Shown piece after piece: positions 24,380 to 36,308 of a stretch of DNA of 64,000 nt. Position 1 is the stretch's first letter; each line of letters begins with the position of its first letter. The notes beneath the pieces were generated by a model. It ran no database searches. It saw only the letters and a list, made by a program, of their open reading frames with translations, and was not told where the DNA came from. The position numbers were made by a program, and so were the translations under genes. The stretch is from positions 13,722,001-13,786,000 of the forward strand of contig AP031357.1 in NCBI GenBank assembly GCA_037833965.1, written 5' to 3'. This DNA is from Marchantia polymorpha subsp. ruderalis (lineage: Eukaryota; Streptophyta; Marchantiopsida; Marchantiales; Marchantiaceae).

Positions 24380-25475
24380 ATTTGCCGTGGAAGAAATTGC
24401 CTCAAAAACAAGCATGACAATTACTGGGACAGTGTTGACAATGACTCTTGATAAATCACGTTTGAGACGTGACGACGATTGGCAGAATATTGAATCCAAG
24501 ACAATGAGATTCATGTCCAAGAGTATGATCCATGCGAGTAACATATCTCAGTCTAGAGATAGGTACTTTGAAAAAAACACGATGGCTTGTTCGAGATGTG
24601 ACGAGAGTGGCCACATCCTAAAAGATCTTAGAAAGATTGTACTCCTAAGATCAAAGTCGCAAGATTCATTTCATTGACAAACGTTGCAAATTACAATTGG
24701 CAGAATGTTGGATTTCATATGATAAGATCCAAGTGTATAATCCTTGAAAGTAAGAAATTCCAATCTATATACAAGTCTTTTGAGCGAAAGACAATGTCTT
24801 GTTGGAAATGTGATAAGAATGATCACATCAAGAAAAATTGTCGTGTAGAAGTTATTTTCCCTCCATTGATGAATGCTGCAAAAAACTTCAATCCGGAGGA
24901 GTACGATTTTTTGGATGACGACCCATAATGCCGGAGGATGAGATATCTGCACATATCCTACATCCAATAAGTGTCTTTTTTTGGAATATGCTCATGGTAT
25001 GCAAGATTACATGTTATGCAAATTAGTAGACTCTAATACTGATCCTGAGGCTTTTACTAGTGGAAAAGTTTCTTTCAATGAGTTTAGATTATTGAAGAGT
25101 TTTCATGTTCTCCGTAATGACAAGTACAAATATTCACTCATGGTTACGATTGTGGGGGAGTTTGATAATTATGTGATCAATGATTAGGAAATACCACTGA
25201 TATTGGTAGAGTTTCAAACTAAAACACTCGTTTTTTTATGTGTCCAACATGTTTATTATGGAGATGAAATTGACACAAGGTATGATCAATCTTTATTGTG
25301 ATGATCGAAGTACTCTATGTTTGGTTATGAATCAGTTTATGGACAGTAGAGTGAAGCAAATCGATATCAGATATTTTTATTAGACAAGCAATGTTTCATA
25401 AAATGATTGAGCTAGTCAAGATTGACGATAAACTCTATCTAGTTGATGTGTTCATCAAAATTATTCCTTAAGAAA
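24380..25475 (+). pseudogene. Decayed, internally deleted Ty1-copia gag-pol
   Basis: The order of domains fits a copia element with most of pol missing. Two gag zinc knuckles come first: CSRCDESGHILKDL at about 24590-24632, whose last Cys is lost, and CWKCDKNDHIKKNC at about 24802-24843, an intact CCHC. Next is the C-terminal integrase SH3-like segment at about 24970-25115 (FLEYAHGMQDYMLCKL, then SFNEFRLLK). Last is the RNase H end at about 25290-25470 (DDRSTLCLVMNQF, VKQIDIRYF, LYLVDVFIKIIP). The integrase core and nearly all reverse transcriptase are absent. The repeated phrase TTGGCAGAAT before each knuckle suggests a duplicated gag segment. Confidence 0.8.
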
Positions 25476-25567
25476 ATTTCAGATGACATTATGCTATTAT
25501 GCAGGTTGTGCGAGAGAAGCACATATAGAGTTTTCTAGCATAGTTTATTAAGATTTTTCTTGATATA

Positions 25568-25690
25568 ATTACTCTATCTTGTAATGATAACTGCTTAGTT
25601 TAGTTAACTCCAGTGAACATTTTTTGGTTACTCTTTATGTTATTACTCTATCATGTTATGACTACGGTTTAAGTCTAGTTAACTCTTGTG
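25568..25690. repeat. Direct repeat of about 48 bp between copia RNase H and its LTR
   Basis: Both copies start ATTACTCTATC and end TAGTTAACTC followed by a GTG (25568-25614 and 25642-25690). They lie between the RNase H remnant and the polypurine tract and have diverged noticeably. Confidence 0.7.
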
Positions 25691-25779
25691 TAAAGAAATA
25701 CCTTGTGTTAGGTTTATTTCTTGATTTTCTTGCGGAATAAAAATATAGGTTATAGAGCTTAATGTTTTCTTAACATGAG

Positions 25780-26105
25780 TTAATGGGAGATTGTTGAGGT
25801 TAATTCCGATCATGGATTAAACTCGGATACTATCTGAAGAAAGCTAGAATAGTTATTTGGACTGGGGGTTAAATATTCCGAGGCTTTTGCACTATACAAA
25901 TATTTTTTAGTTATTCTAAAAAATTCTCACCCGTGCTTTCGTCGTGAACGTAGCCCTCCAAAGAAATGAACCAGGTTGTTTCTTGTCTCAGTGTTGATGT
26001 CACTTGATTTATACTTATGTTGATTCTTGGAATTTACACTTGTAATATTCTGCGCAATCTAGTTTTCTAAATTGTATTTGTAGGTTCTATATATATATAT
26101 ATATA
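25780..26105 (+). mobile_element. Copia polypurine tract and 3' LTR remnant
   Basis: TAATGGGAGAT (25781-25791) is a typical copia polypurine tract, followed by TGTTGAGG, the expected LTR start, at 25792. About 150 bases in, CGTGAACGTAGCCCTCC and ATGAACCAGGT resemble the R/U5 consensus of many plant copia LTRs. The right end is not clear; I end it tentatively at the (TA)n run. No matching 5' LTR was seen near 24.3 kb, so the element is incomplete. Confidence 0.65.
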
Positions 26106-27399
26106 ATTGCGTAAAATACTACCAGTGTAAATATTTAATTTTATATATTTGATCATTTGCAATGTATGATTTATTGATTGAAATAATTGTATTATCTAGT
26201 TTAATGACATTTTTATTCATATGTGGAGTTATTAAAAATTTCATAAGTTCTGAAAAATTGTAAATAATAAATGAAATTTGTTTTAAATAATCTACTTGTG
26301 CAAGTCATGAAATTTGAAAAAATTCTAATTTAATTTGAATATTATCATATGTGTTTGTCTAAATGTTAGTCTAAGTATATGTTAGCCAAATATATATGTG
26401 GATTTCATGTAGGTTTGTATTCTAAGTTTAAGCTACATATAACACTCATATAAAGTTGCTCTCTCTTTGTTGCAGGATGTGTAGGCATAGATTTTTTATA
26501 ATTCTCAACACCAAAATTTTTTTAATTTAATGTAAGTTGTTAATATTTATTTATTAATCTACTTTTTATGTCAATGAAACTTGATTCGTCATATCATATA
26601 GGAAATCAATGGTACTCTCATTTATAAATCTCATGAAAATCGTTGTACATCACTTCATGGAACGGAAAGTTTAAATGACATCTATATTTATAATATTCTG
26701 AAAGAATTTGGTTATATCTTCACCACTCATGTTTTTTATGTTTTATGGACTTACAAGTTAATTACTTGTTCTAAAAAAAAGTCCCGAGTGTTGATTATAT
26801 AACTTAATGTTTTCGACACTATTATAATTCTGCCCCAATGCAGTATGGATACAAGACGTTTTAACGCGTTCTACATAAATCATTCCGTCTGTAGTGTCAC
26901 AACACCACTTTTTGATAACATATAATTAACTCTCTTCTATGATTCTATTGTGCAACATGTGTCTTTACGTGAACTTTGTTGCATGCAAGGTTCAGTATTG
27001 TATCTTTGCTACTTGAATTAAGTAATGAAAATTTGTGTGGACCAAGCCTACATAAAATCTCATCACTATATGAAAGATAATTTTTGCAAGTTGAAAACTA
27101 TTATCGCATTTTTTAGAAAAGAAAATAGCTGATGCAAGTCGGAAAGCCAAATGATCGAGTAAAATGTCCAGTACCAAGTAATTTTACTAAAGAAGTACAA
27201 AGAAAAAAAAGTGGTAATACCCAAGATGGTTGGAATCATCAAAACAAAGTAAAAGCTTTCTAAAATTGTAAATTTGTCAAAATAGAGTGTAAGTTTTGAT
27301 GATGATGTCATCAAAGACCTGATATTATTTTCATCAAAAACTTTCAAAGTGCCCAAGAATTTTCAAATGAAGTGAGAGAGATATGAATTAAACAATGGA

Positions 27400-29813
27400 T
27401 CGATGAACAATATAAGCGAAATATATATCTATACTCTCTAAGGATCCCTCGGTGGTAAAGTGACATATACATACTCCAATCACGAATCACGAATTAACTA
27501 TAAGATGCTGCTTTGCCATAACTTCACTGGGTATATTCGGTTCTGTCTACCATTTCTCATTGTCTCGAAGCGAATTTCGATGTGATGCATTTTAGATGGA
27601 TGGAGTATTTGATAACGCAATCCATATGGCAGAGCTATTCTTGTGCAGATCCCTGGAGAGGGTTTCTAATACAGTAGCAACGTGTCATTCGTCCACTGAG
27701 ATTGCGCTATTCTTGGGAAGACGGTGCGTGAGCAAAAAGTTTGGATAGCAAATGAGCGAGTTTGGTGATTAGCTAGGTATGACACACCAACAATTAAGCA
27801 GAATGCTGATGCAAATACGTTCAAGCCTTTTGTGCAATTCAGAACAAATTCAGGGAGGTCGGACCCTTCAGAAAGGACTTCGTGTCTCTCTAGTCCACGA
27901 AAGATTGTATTAAGATCAAGAAGTTGACCATTAAGAATTCAATACAAGCATCATTTATTGCATCGGTAAGATGTTATATACACTTTCTATTTGCCCAGTC
28001 TGGTGCTTTGAGTTTAGAGCGTGTTGTGGATGAATAGAATGCCAGAAATACAGCAAAGATGTGATGGATGTGCTTTCCGGCATGTTTCAAATTTTCCAAC
28101 CTTCAGTTTTGCGCACCGCTGTTGGATGATTTTGAGGGTAAGATACATCAAACGATCGAATCACCTTAAGAAGAGCTGACACGACTCAGATTTCTTCGGG
28201 CAGTTTTCCAATGGACATTTAGCTCATAAAACAAGATTCGTGGCAAGGAGGTGGGGGAGAATACCCAAACCATGGACACAATAATGCTAACTTTTGGTGA
28301 CAGTTGGCTAACGTCAACATGAAGCAAAGATGAATGTGTGTGTCAAGTGGTTTGTACACATAACCTTCTGACAGTACCCAATTTCTTCATTAGGATAATT
28401 CCAGGAAAGAGCCCAGTACCGGGGTCTATGAAATAAAACCCCGCTACTGAGCTTGAGTAATAAAAAGCACAAGTGTAATACATCAATAGAGAAACAAGAA
28501 CGGTCATCGGAACACCAAGGCGAGGGACTTTAATAGGCCATTTCGAGATATCTTAGATCTCTCCGACACGTAAGTGTCGACTCTCCGTATTTTCCAGATC
28601 CCTTCAATCATCCACGAGAGGTAAACAGCAGCACAGTTACTGCCCAACGTTTCACAACAGACATTGCAGCGAGGATGAATACAACACACGAATGCACGAT
28701 GCAGGTGAGGCTAACCAACTGGCCCTGGGTGTAAAATGGACTTAAAAGAGAGTGTGTAGCCGCGATGCTTTTCGAAAGTTGTAACCTTAATTACACTACA
28801 TTGACAATGATAATAGATGTCTCCAGTTGACCTGGTTTTAACAACTGAATTACATGTTTGATCACTGTTGTCACTAGCACTTGCGTTGACACGAGCTGTA
28901 ATCGCCCAGTATCAAACCTTTGCAGTTGCAAAACGAAATATTCCCTCGTAATAAAAACTTCTTTGGATAGTCAACAGACAAACTTCCACAACACTCTAGA
29001 ACTCGACCAGCACTACACTTTGAGCTGGTGGTTTAAAACTGCAACCTCGAGGCAAAATGAAAGCAATTATGACCACGCACAAAGCAAGCACCTAATCCTT
29101 GCAAACGTGGTCCTCTTCTTGCATATTCAACTATGCACAAAAGTTGCAATTAGTCAGCTCTAGGTTTGCGAATCCAAAAAGAGGATCGCTGCAGATTGTT
29201 TATTGCAGTCTCTCAAGTGAACAGCAACGTTCAGCCTTTCAATTCCAAGCCGCAAAGACGCCAACAATTTGTCGGACCTTGCAATTCTAGCTTTCCACTT
29301 GGATGAGACAGAACAATAGTTTACCTGTGATATACACAATTGATAGGAACAAGGAGGGACACAAAGAAGCTGCCGCTCGGCATGCACTCCACAGACAGAT
29401 ACTCGTAGATTAAAGCAAGAGTACACCTTGAAGAGAAGTTCCCAGAAGTCAGCATAGAATACCTCATGTAAATCATCATAATCAATCGGCCGGGAAGTCG
29501 CCCTCCCACTTGCACCAACTTAAAGCTCGGCATGAGCGGATTGGGCAGTTTAAGTGTGATTCAAGGGTCTCGTCAACAAGTTATCAAACCTAACTATTGC
29601 CGTGTGAAGCTCTCTGCAACAGAACAATGAAAGAAGAGCAAAACGGACTTCAGTTCATCACACTGTTGGTCAAGTATGTTGCTTTTAGCCTGTTAAGCCT
29701 CCAACAGGTCAGGTCCAGTATGGACTCATCACATAGCTCCTTGTGTCTTATCGAGTGACTTCAAAACATATCCAGCTCCGCTGAGAGATTCCGCATCGCC
29801 AGCACGCTGGCGA
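27400..29813. other. Intergenic DNA downstream of the DUF1977 J-domain gene
   Basis: Composition returns to gene-like, but no family is recognisable on either strand. Open frames are short (under about 105 codons) and have no motif. The part near 29.8 kb should contain the 3' untranslated region of the minus-strand J-domain gene. Confidence 0.45.
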
Positions 29814-30917
29814 TTAAGAGACCCGTGTAAATCGTTGCAGCTTCTCGCAGTGTGGATGTTCCCTAACCTGGCCCCACCTGTGATAGCCCTGCTCTACACG
29901 ACAATTGTGAATAAGGATTTCTCTATAGTCTCTTTCCACCTGGGCCTCGACCTGCCTCCGCGAGTGACTGCCTAGCGGGTATTCTCGGTCGAACTCGGCC
30001 GCTTTCACGTAAAACGTCACCCCGTACTCCTTGGTCTTCTGTTGGAACTGATATGGTGCCACTTTTTCTAAAGAATAAATTGGTTGAGAGAAGGGGAAGT
30101 AGCTGAAGAGAAACAAGGCGAGAATGGGCAGCAGCTGCAAGAGACCCAGCAAGTTGTTCGAGTGGTTCTCCTGCCGGCCTCCTCGGGCATCAGCTCCTGC
30201 AGCTCGGGTGAAATGTGCTCTGCGGAACGCTCCTTGCGGTTGTTGCATGCCGAAGAAGAATGAATTGAAAACGTCGTTGGGCTCAAAAATGTCCTCGTAG
30301 AACACAGGATTTCCGGCCGTCCTGCGGCGCCTAATGGGATTGTGGAACTCGTGATCTTCATCGGCACCGTACGAATCGTACTTGGCTCTAAGCTCCGAGT
30401 CGCTCAGGCAGTGGAAGGCCTTGTTGACAGCCTTGAAAGCCTCCTCTGCTCCCGATGCCTTGTTCTTGTCCGGGTGCACTTTGAGAGAAATCTTGCGATA
30501 CGCCTTCTTCACATCCTCCTCGGAACACTCCTTGGTCACCCCGAGAATCTGATAGTAGTCCTTGGTCCGCTTAATCCTGGCGACAATTTCGATCTGCTCG
30601 GCACTGGCGTCGGAGGATCCAGCCGTACTGCTGGATCCTGCCTGGTGGAATCCATTTCTGTGTCGAATCCCGGCGTTCCCGTCTTTCTTCTCCTCTCTGG
30701 CGTCCATGGAATCACCCCGCTTCATGGACGGCTTCTCGTCTGCGGCCTGCTTACCGCTGCCTTCGTACAACGATGACAGTAGAGCTTCTGCATCTGGATT
30801 AGGGTACAGTCGCTGCGCTTTGGTGAAGAACTTGATCGCCCGCTCCCTGTCCCCGGCTTCCAAGGCTGCCCTTCCAATCTGCATGCACTTATTTCCCTCA
30901 TCCTTATTGCTGTCCAT
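29814..30917 (-). CDS. J-domain protein with DUF1977, ER-membrane type (DNAJB12/14-like)
   Basis: An Hsp70 co-chaperone probably anchored in the ER membrane with its J domain in the cytosol, like DNAJB12/DNAJB14 and the plant DUF1977 J-proteins, which help membrane-protein quality control. It is intronless and 367 aa long. Residues 1-50 form a TPR-like helical region (DGERAIKFF-type repeat, seen as RERAIKFFTKAQRLYPNP). The J domain is about 118-183, starting KDYYQILGV, with the HPD motif at 148-150 (KVHPDKNK) and ending KYDSYGADE. A hydrophobic segment, LLGLLQLLPILALFLFSYF, lies at about 256-274. DUF1977 follows, with YQFQQKTKEYGVTFYV and a conserved CRVEQGY near the end. The HPD is intact, so it should stimulate Hsp70. 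Leader DNA upstream is GC-rich. Confidence 0.94.
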   Translation of the reverse strand: MDSNKDEGNKCMQIGRAALEAGDRERAIKFFTKAQRLYPNPDAEALLSSLYEGSGKQAADEKPSMKRGDSMDAREEKKDGNAGIRHRNGFHQAGSSSTAGSSDASAEQIEIVARIKRTKDYYQILGVTKECSEEDVKKAYRKISLKVHPDKNKASGAEEAFKAVNKAFHCLSDSELRAKYDSYGADEDHEFHNPIRRRRTAGNPVFYEDIFEPNDVFNSFFFGMQQPQGAFRRAHFTRAAGADARGGRQENHSNNLLGLLQLLPILALFLFSYFPFSQPIYSLEKVAPYQFQQKTKEYGVTFYVKAAEFDREYPLGSHSRRQVEAQVERDYREILIHNCRVEQGYHRWGQVREHPHCEKLQRFTRVS

Positions 30918-32560
30918 CTCTTCAGCCTCCTCCTCCTCCTCAAACCTCCCTCTCTCTCACCACAGACAACTAACAGCTCCCCTACACCTTGGTCCTGTAG
31001 TCAACTTCTCCTGCACAATCAACCAACAGCCATCGACAACCGCACCCAATCAGTCAGGCAATCAGTCAAGGAGGCACCACCCTTTCCCCTGACGGCAATA
31101 CCACCGTCCCCGGTCCAATTCCAATTCCGCTTGCACGGCCTGATCCCTCCTCGTCACCTTCCCAATTTCTCTAATTCCTACTCGAAACCGCGGACCCAAG
31201 CCTGGCACATCCTGAAGAGGAAAACTCAACGATACAAATGGCCTCTCGAGCTTTCGAAAATCGTCTTCCGCCTCTAATGCGAAACCAACACCGAGGGCTT
31301 CTGTACGATGCGGCATCCTGGACATGGAACAATCAATCACCATCGTCCTCCTCTTCATGGCACCACAGAATGATGATCGACTGTTTGCGGGCACGTCCAC
31401 TGCCGACGAACGAGCACGCTTTCAACCCTAAGAGCGCGCGACCACCGCGCGACCACATCCACAAAAACAAGCACCAGCGTTTCACATCCCCGTGCCGAAA
31501 TTCCCACAAAGCCAGCAGGACGAACACAGCTGCAATTGAATCAATCTATCGGAAACAAAACACTCGTGAGACGTACCGTTGGAAGCAATCCAAGCGAGCC
31601 TCGCCGCTCCGCCCTGCACCTTCTCTCCTGCTGCTGCTGCGTCTGTACACGACGACGCCACCAAAACCGCCCCTGCCCGCTGCTAATCTGCTTCTCCGTT
31701 CCCTTCCGCACTCACCTCACCTCAAATTAGCCATACTCATGCTCCATTAACCACAACACCAGCGCAATGCCAGCATCTGCCTGCCCTTCTCCCGATCGGA
31801 ATCGATCTTCGAGAAAATGACAAGCCCACAGAGGAGACGGACGATCAGAAGGACGGGAGAACCCAAGGCAGCAGCGAGCGAGGCCGCCTGCGGTGCCAGG
31901 ATGAGCAACAGAGGGCGACACTCCGCCAGCGTCACAGAGCGAGCGCGAGAGGAGAGGAGAGAGGAGAGGAGAGACTGCCCTCCCTGCACAAGGGACGACG
32001 ACAATTCGCGACCTCGGAAGGGGGACGTCAGACCGGACCGGACCGACCGGACCCTAGGACGACGAGGAGAGGAGAGCGAAGTGCGACAAGGGGAAGGGGG
32101 CGACGGGAAAAGAGAAGGGAAGGGAAGGGAAAGGAAAGGAAAGGAAAGGGGAAGAGGAGCGAGAAAGAAGACGAGCGCTGTGGCACTGTCTTTTTCTGCT
32201 GCTCTCGCCTCTTTCTCTTTCTGTCTGTTTGGCCGTCTCGCCGTCTTCCTCGGCTGCGGCATCAGTTGCCGCGGATGGAAATCTCGGAAGGAAGGAAGGT
32301 GCGCCGGCTCCGAAAGACGGCCCCGGTCAAGAAACACTCGAGAAAACAAAGCTTTTCTCGCTGGACGCGTCCTCGGCTCGGCTCGCCAGCGGAGCCAGAG
32401 TGGAGCTTTTTTTTGTCCCGTCTTCTGCTCCCTTGCCAGAGCCAAGAGCCTTCCTCTCTCTCGCAATATTTTCTTCAGCACGAAATTCTCATAAACCTAT
32501 TATTACCCGATGCTGCGAAAAATCATCTCTTTAACCGAGGTTCAGGGTGACTTGATCGAC
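30918..32560 (-). promoter_or_regulatory. Leader and promoter region of the DUF1977 J-domain gene
   Basis: GC-rich DNA upstream of the J-domain start. It has a GAGGA-rich run at about 31950-31970 and a purine tract of AAGGG/AAAGG units at about 32111-32155. A 244-codon minus-strand frame (32481-31747) is only Arg/Ser/Leu/Pro low complexity and I do not count it as a gene. Composition drops sharply to AT-rich at about 32.55 kb, which likely marks the outer edge of the gene block. Confidence 0.5.
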
Positions 32561-35500
32561 TACTGTTTTCCCAAAATACTCGTTGTATGATTAAAATGTG
32601 ACGAATATTCTTATGATCCCAAAAGAGAACCTTCGAAGGATTAAATTTATTGTAAATTTACGAGCAATATTTTCCTGAAATATGCTCAGATAATTCAAAT
32701 TTACAGAAGATTATAAGGAGGTATACATTCGATATTTAATAAAGAAACGGCCGAAAAATATAAAGTCTTGGAAAAAAATGTTAAATCTAAAGTCTTGAAT
32801 CTAATTAATGGGATATTAAATAAGTAGGATCCACTGACGCATGACATCCACTTGCTCGGACAATTTCAGTGTCTACTTCAGACAAGTATATTTAAAAAAA
32901 ATATGCCTGACCTGATGTGCTTGAAGTCACCGGTCGCCATTCGATTCATTTCCTGTTTACTGGAATTTCGCTGTCATCTCGAGGAGTAGGCATGAGTGAA
33001 GTGGCCCCGAGTCACAAGAAAGGAACAACATCATGATGTACAATAAGGCTTCAGGTGGACAAAGACATCCGGTCGACGGAATGTGATCATGATGAAGTAG
33101 AACAGTAGAATTCTCTCTAACAAAATTCACGGAACGAGTTCACGCTGTAGAATCTTTTTACCCGACTACGAGCACAGAGCACCATAAGGCCAGATAATTC
33201 TAGCGAATCATCTGATGAGAAGTTTAATATATGTATGGGAGGCATGCTCGGGCCCAATCGCATTCTGAAACGACTCATCACACAGATTCTACGCTGATGG
33301 ATCCCACTCAGTGGAGATTCTAACTGTAAAGGGTGACTGGGGCTAACCAAAGATGCGGCACTCGGTTTGATTCCCAAGGCTGGACTTGTGGTCGGGGTCC
33401 AAAAGGCTTTGGCACTGTGCTGATATCACCTTTGACTTGTGTGAACAGAGGACCTCCAGCCAGCAGCGAACGTAGACTTGGAAACGGGAGCGATTTATTT
33501 CTGCAGATGATTTACTCCCGCTCATCCCACCCATCCCTTCCAGATTAAAGCCTCCTCTATGTTGCGATTGCGGCTTCGGTCTCAACCGCTCCATAGTTCC
33601 ATCTCGGGTGCGCTCTCTCTCTCTCTCACGCATTGCAGATAGTCATGTCCAGGAGCCATGCCCTGGAGTGGTTAGAGGAGCCACCGAGCAAATTATAATT
33701 TGCTCGGTGGAGAACAAAAAATACAATCACGCTCGTGCGAAAACAGGTCAACTGGTCTCGAATTGTCATTTATATATGACTCATACTGTCTACAACAAAA
33801 CTCCACCGCACTGGCAAAAGTTCAACGGGTTTACCAATCGAGTCCCGACGAATCAGCATTCCAAGTGTTCAGACTTTCCGTTCGTATTCCAGAAGGATCG
33901 GTGCTATTCTCCATGCATTCACTCCGGCCATGAGCTTGCCGAGGCTGACGAGCGCAGGCCCCATGAACTATCTAGCCTTATGTTTTCGTTTGGGGGGGGG
34001 GCAGCAGCGTGCCAGAGCGAACGCGGATTGCTTTACAAGAGCGGTCGGTCACTCAGTGACCGGCGGTGGTGATGCGCTCCACCCCCCCCCCCCCACCCCC
34101 TACGAGACCTGGATGTAGGCCCTGCAGCAGATCCCTCTACACAAACCTTCTGATTCCGTGACGTCGACCGACCACTCCGGTCCAGTTTCGGGACAGTCCA
34201 CCGCTTCGGTCAACGGGAGACGGCAGTGCAGTAATGTGGCCCTCGGTGCAAGAGGCTTTCGGGAATCGGAGTGTGTCTTGCGATGCGTACTTCTTTCTAA
34301 TAGCGACTACGACTTTCGATTTCCTCGTACACCCTTGTCGTTGTGTGCTCACTCACGTTCCGACGTGAGTGAGTGAACGAACGGAACGTTGTCCATGTCG
34401 GTGCTGCTTCGCCATGAGCCCTCGTGCACATTTCTAGTATGGTTTTTGCCTTCTCAGAACTCTGATGCTTTACATCGCCTTCATAATCTCTTTAAAATCT
34501 GCACATTTTATTAACTCCACGTTGAAACATGCTCGAAGCATCCAAAGATTATTTCCACATTTCACATGGTGGCTGCCCAATCCGATCTTCTTCTGCAGAA
34601 ATAGAAGGAATTACAATATTTCAGTTCCATATTTAACCGTAACGAGTCCAGATATGAGACCTACCTGAAGTCAGGATAATAACATGCTCCTCGAATCCCC
34701 TCCTCAGACCGTAGAGAACAAGTCAGAACTCCTGTAAAGATGTGCAGCAACATCACTTGCGGAATGACATTGCTGTGGGCGTTTGCTTGGATGCGAAGGG
34801 AGTTTAGCTAACACTCAGAGAGCACAGATCATGACCTGGATCGCTGCATGAATCTCGGCTTCTAAACCAGAGCCATCAATTTGTAAAGTGCATCCAGCTG
34901 AGGTCCTGGCGAGCCAACGCTAGAGCTAATGGGGAAGCGACATGGATGTCCCGATCCTTAAACCCAGTGAAGTGATGCCCACCGATTACAGTGCAGTAGA
35001 CTGGACAAAGGCCATGGACAGCGAGGTATGATACTGTCGGCTTATTAGGAAAGTACCATCGGATAAAAAGTTGCATTGTTTTGCTACATGAACATTTACA
35101 TGAGTTAAGTTTCGTTCTTTGGATGTATTAGAAGGTGCAGTATTTAGTGCACCATGTGCACCGTATAGTATATTATCCTCGTACAGTATCTAGACTTCAG
35201 TCCAGAGTTCATATAACTTAGTGGGAAGAGTGTAACAGTGTTGACATGAGTACCAAGTAAACTTAGTATCTCGTGCATCGAGCAAATTGTGGATACGTTC
35301 AACGTTCCGTACAATGTATCCGGGCTGTAACATACCACCTCAGATTTTCCAAAGTCCGGTACTTGATCTCTTAAGTTATGTTTTGTTCATATTAAAATAT
35401 TGTAATACAATAATTATTTCATGAATAAGATATATTTTTTTATCTTTACTATTAAAGATCATTTCTCAAAAATTGAAATTCTGATCATCACAATATTATT

Positions 35501-36308
35501 TATGTTTCCATTTTTTTAAATTTGATTATAGTTAATCAAAACAGGATCAATCGGAATTACTATAAATGAAACATGAAAAATAAAATTTATTGAATAAAAT
35601 AATCTGAAGTAAATGTAGGAAGTATCAGAATAACTGCTACAGCTACTTGGACTTCATAATTCACAATGTACACTTTATTACGCATATCTATTAAACAGCA
35701 GTAATCAATTGATATTGATAAAAAATATTTGAAGATACGTAATAAAATAACAAACTATAATTATTTTATTTATCTATAAAAAACTTGGAAAAAAGGGTAA
35801 TAATTTTTAATAATCATACAAAGATGTGAGCATGGACCAATCATCCTCTTCGGATGCAGTCAGAAGAAGATTGTGGGCATTATTTTATCATTCTTCCTTC
35901 CTTTGTAGGAGCTTTGCAATTAGTGTAGAGGAAATTGTACAGACCATGAGATGAGAGAGCTAGTGACATGGAGCTGCTAAGGGAGCAACCATCGTCTGTT
36001 CGACCATGCGTTCTTCCTGGACAAAGTGAATGGTTTGATTTCTATCTGGTAGAGTGCTTAGGTCGGGAATTCACTTGTACCCACTCAAACTGCGTCAGAA
36101 GAACAGACCCGTAACGTGTGAAATGTGTTCTCTGGATGCTTAGAACTATAATTTATCATAGTTGCCAGTGCAGTCAGTCAAGAGATGCTCTTCGGGACTC
36201 CCACGAACGACACGGTGTAGGCAGAAGTCATTTTCAGAGCAGCTTCCTTCGGTGTGTGTATCAAGGCATCTGTTTTGAAGAGGAATAGGGGTATCGAGCT
36301 CTCTGATC
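32560..36308. other. Intergenic region with palindromes and homopolymer runs
   Basis: No recognisable gene. 32.56-32.9 and 35.35-35.83 kb are AT-rich. 33.3-34.4 kb contains a perfect 30-bp palindrome (33681-33710), ten Gs at about 33992-34001, thirteen Cs at 34082-34094, and an 11-bp hairpin (CTCACTCACGT at 34348, inverted at 34363). 35.85-36.3 kb should carry the promoter of the AlkB-like gene. Confidence 0.5.
33681..33710. repeat. Perfect 30-bp palindrome
   Basis: CCACCGAGCAAATT followed by AT and then AATTTGCTCGGTGG reads the same on both strands over 30 bases with no spacer. It lies in non-coding DNA between the J-domain and AlkB-like genes. Confidence 0.9.

Larger units (their letters stand above)
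22200..27400. other. AT-rich transposon-derived block
   Basis: A 5-kb low-GC stretch with no host gene. It holds copia-type remnants in both orientations (23.2-23.7 kb minus, 24.4-26.1 kb plus), a (TA)n run at about 26091-26105 and much unassigned AT-rich DNA (22.2-23.1, 23.75-24.35 and 26.1-27.4 kb). All frames with homology are broken by stops and frameshifts. Confidence 0.7.

Noticed and set aside
31747-32481. A 244-codon minus-strand open frame
   Set aside because: It is almost entirely Arg, Ser, Leu and Pro repeats in purine/pyrimidine-skewed DNA, matches no family, and lies in the leader region of the J-domain gene.
33355-33380. GGTTTGATTCCCAAGGC as a tRNA T-arm
   Set aside because: No matching acceptor stem, D arm or anticodon arm could be placed around it.
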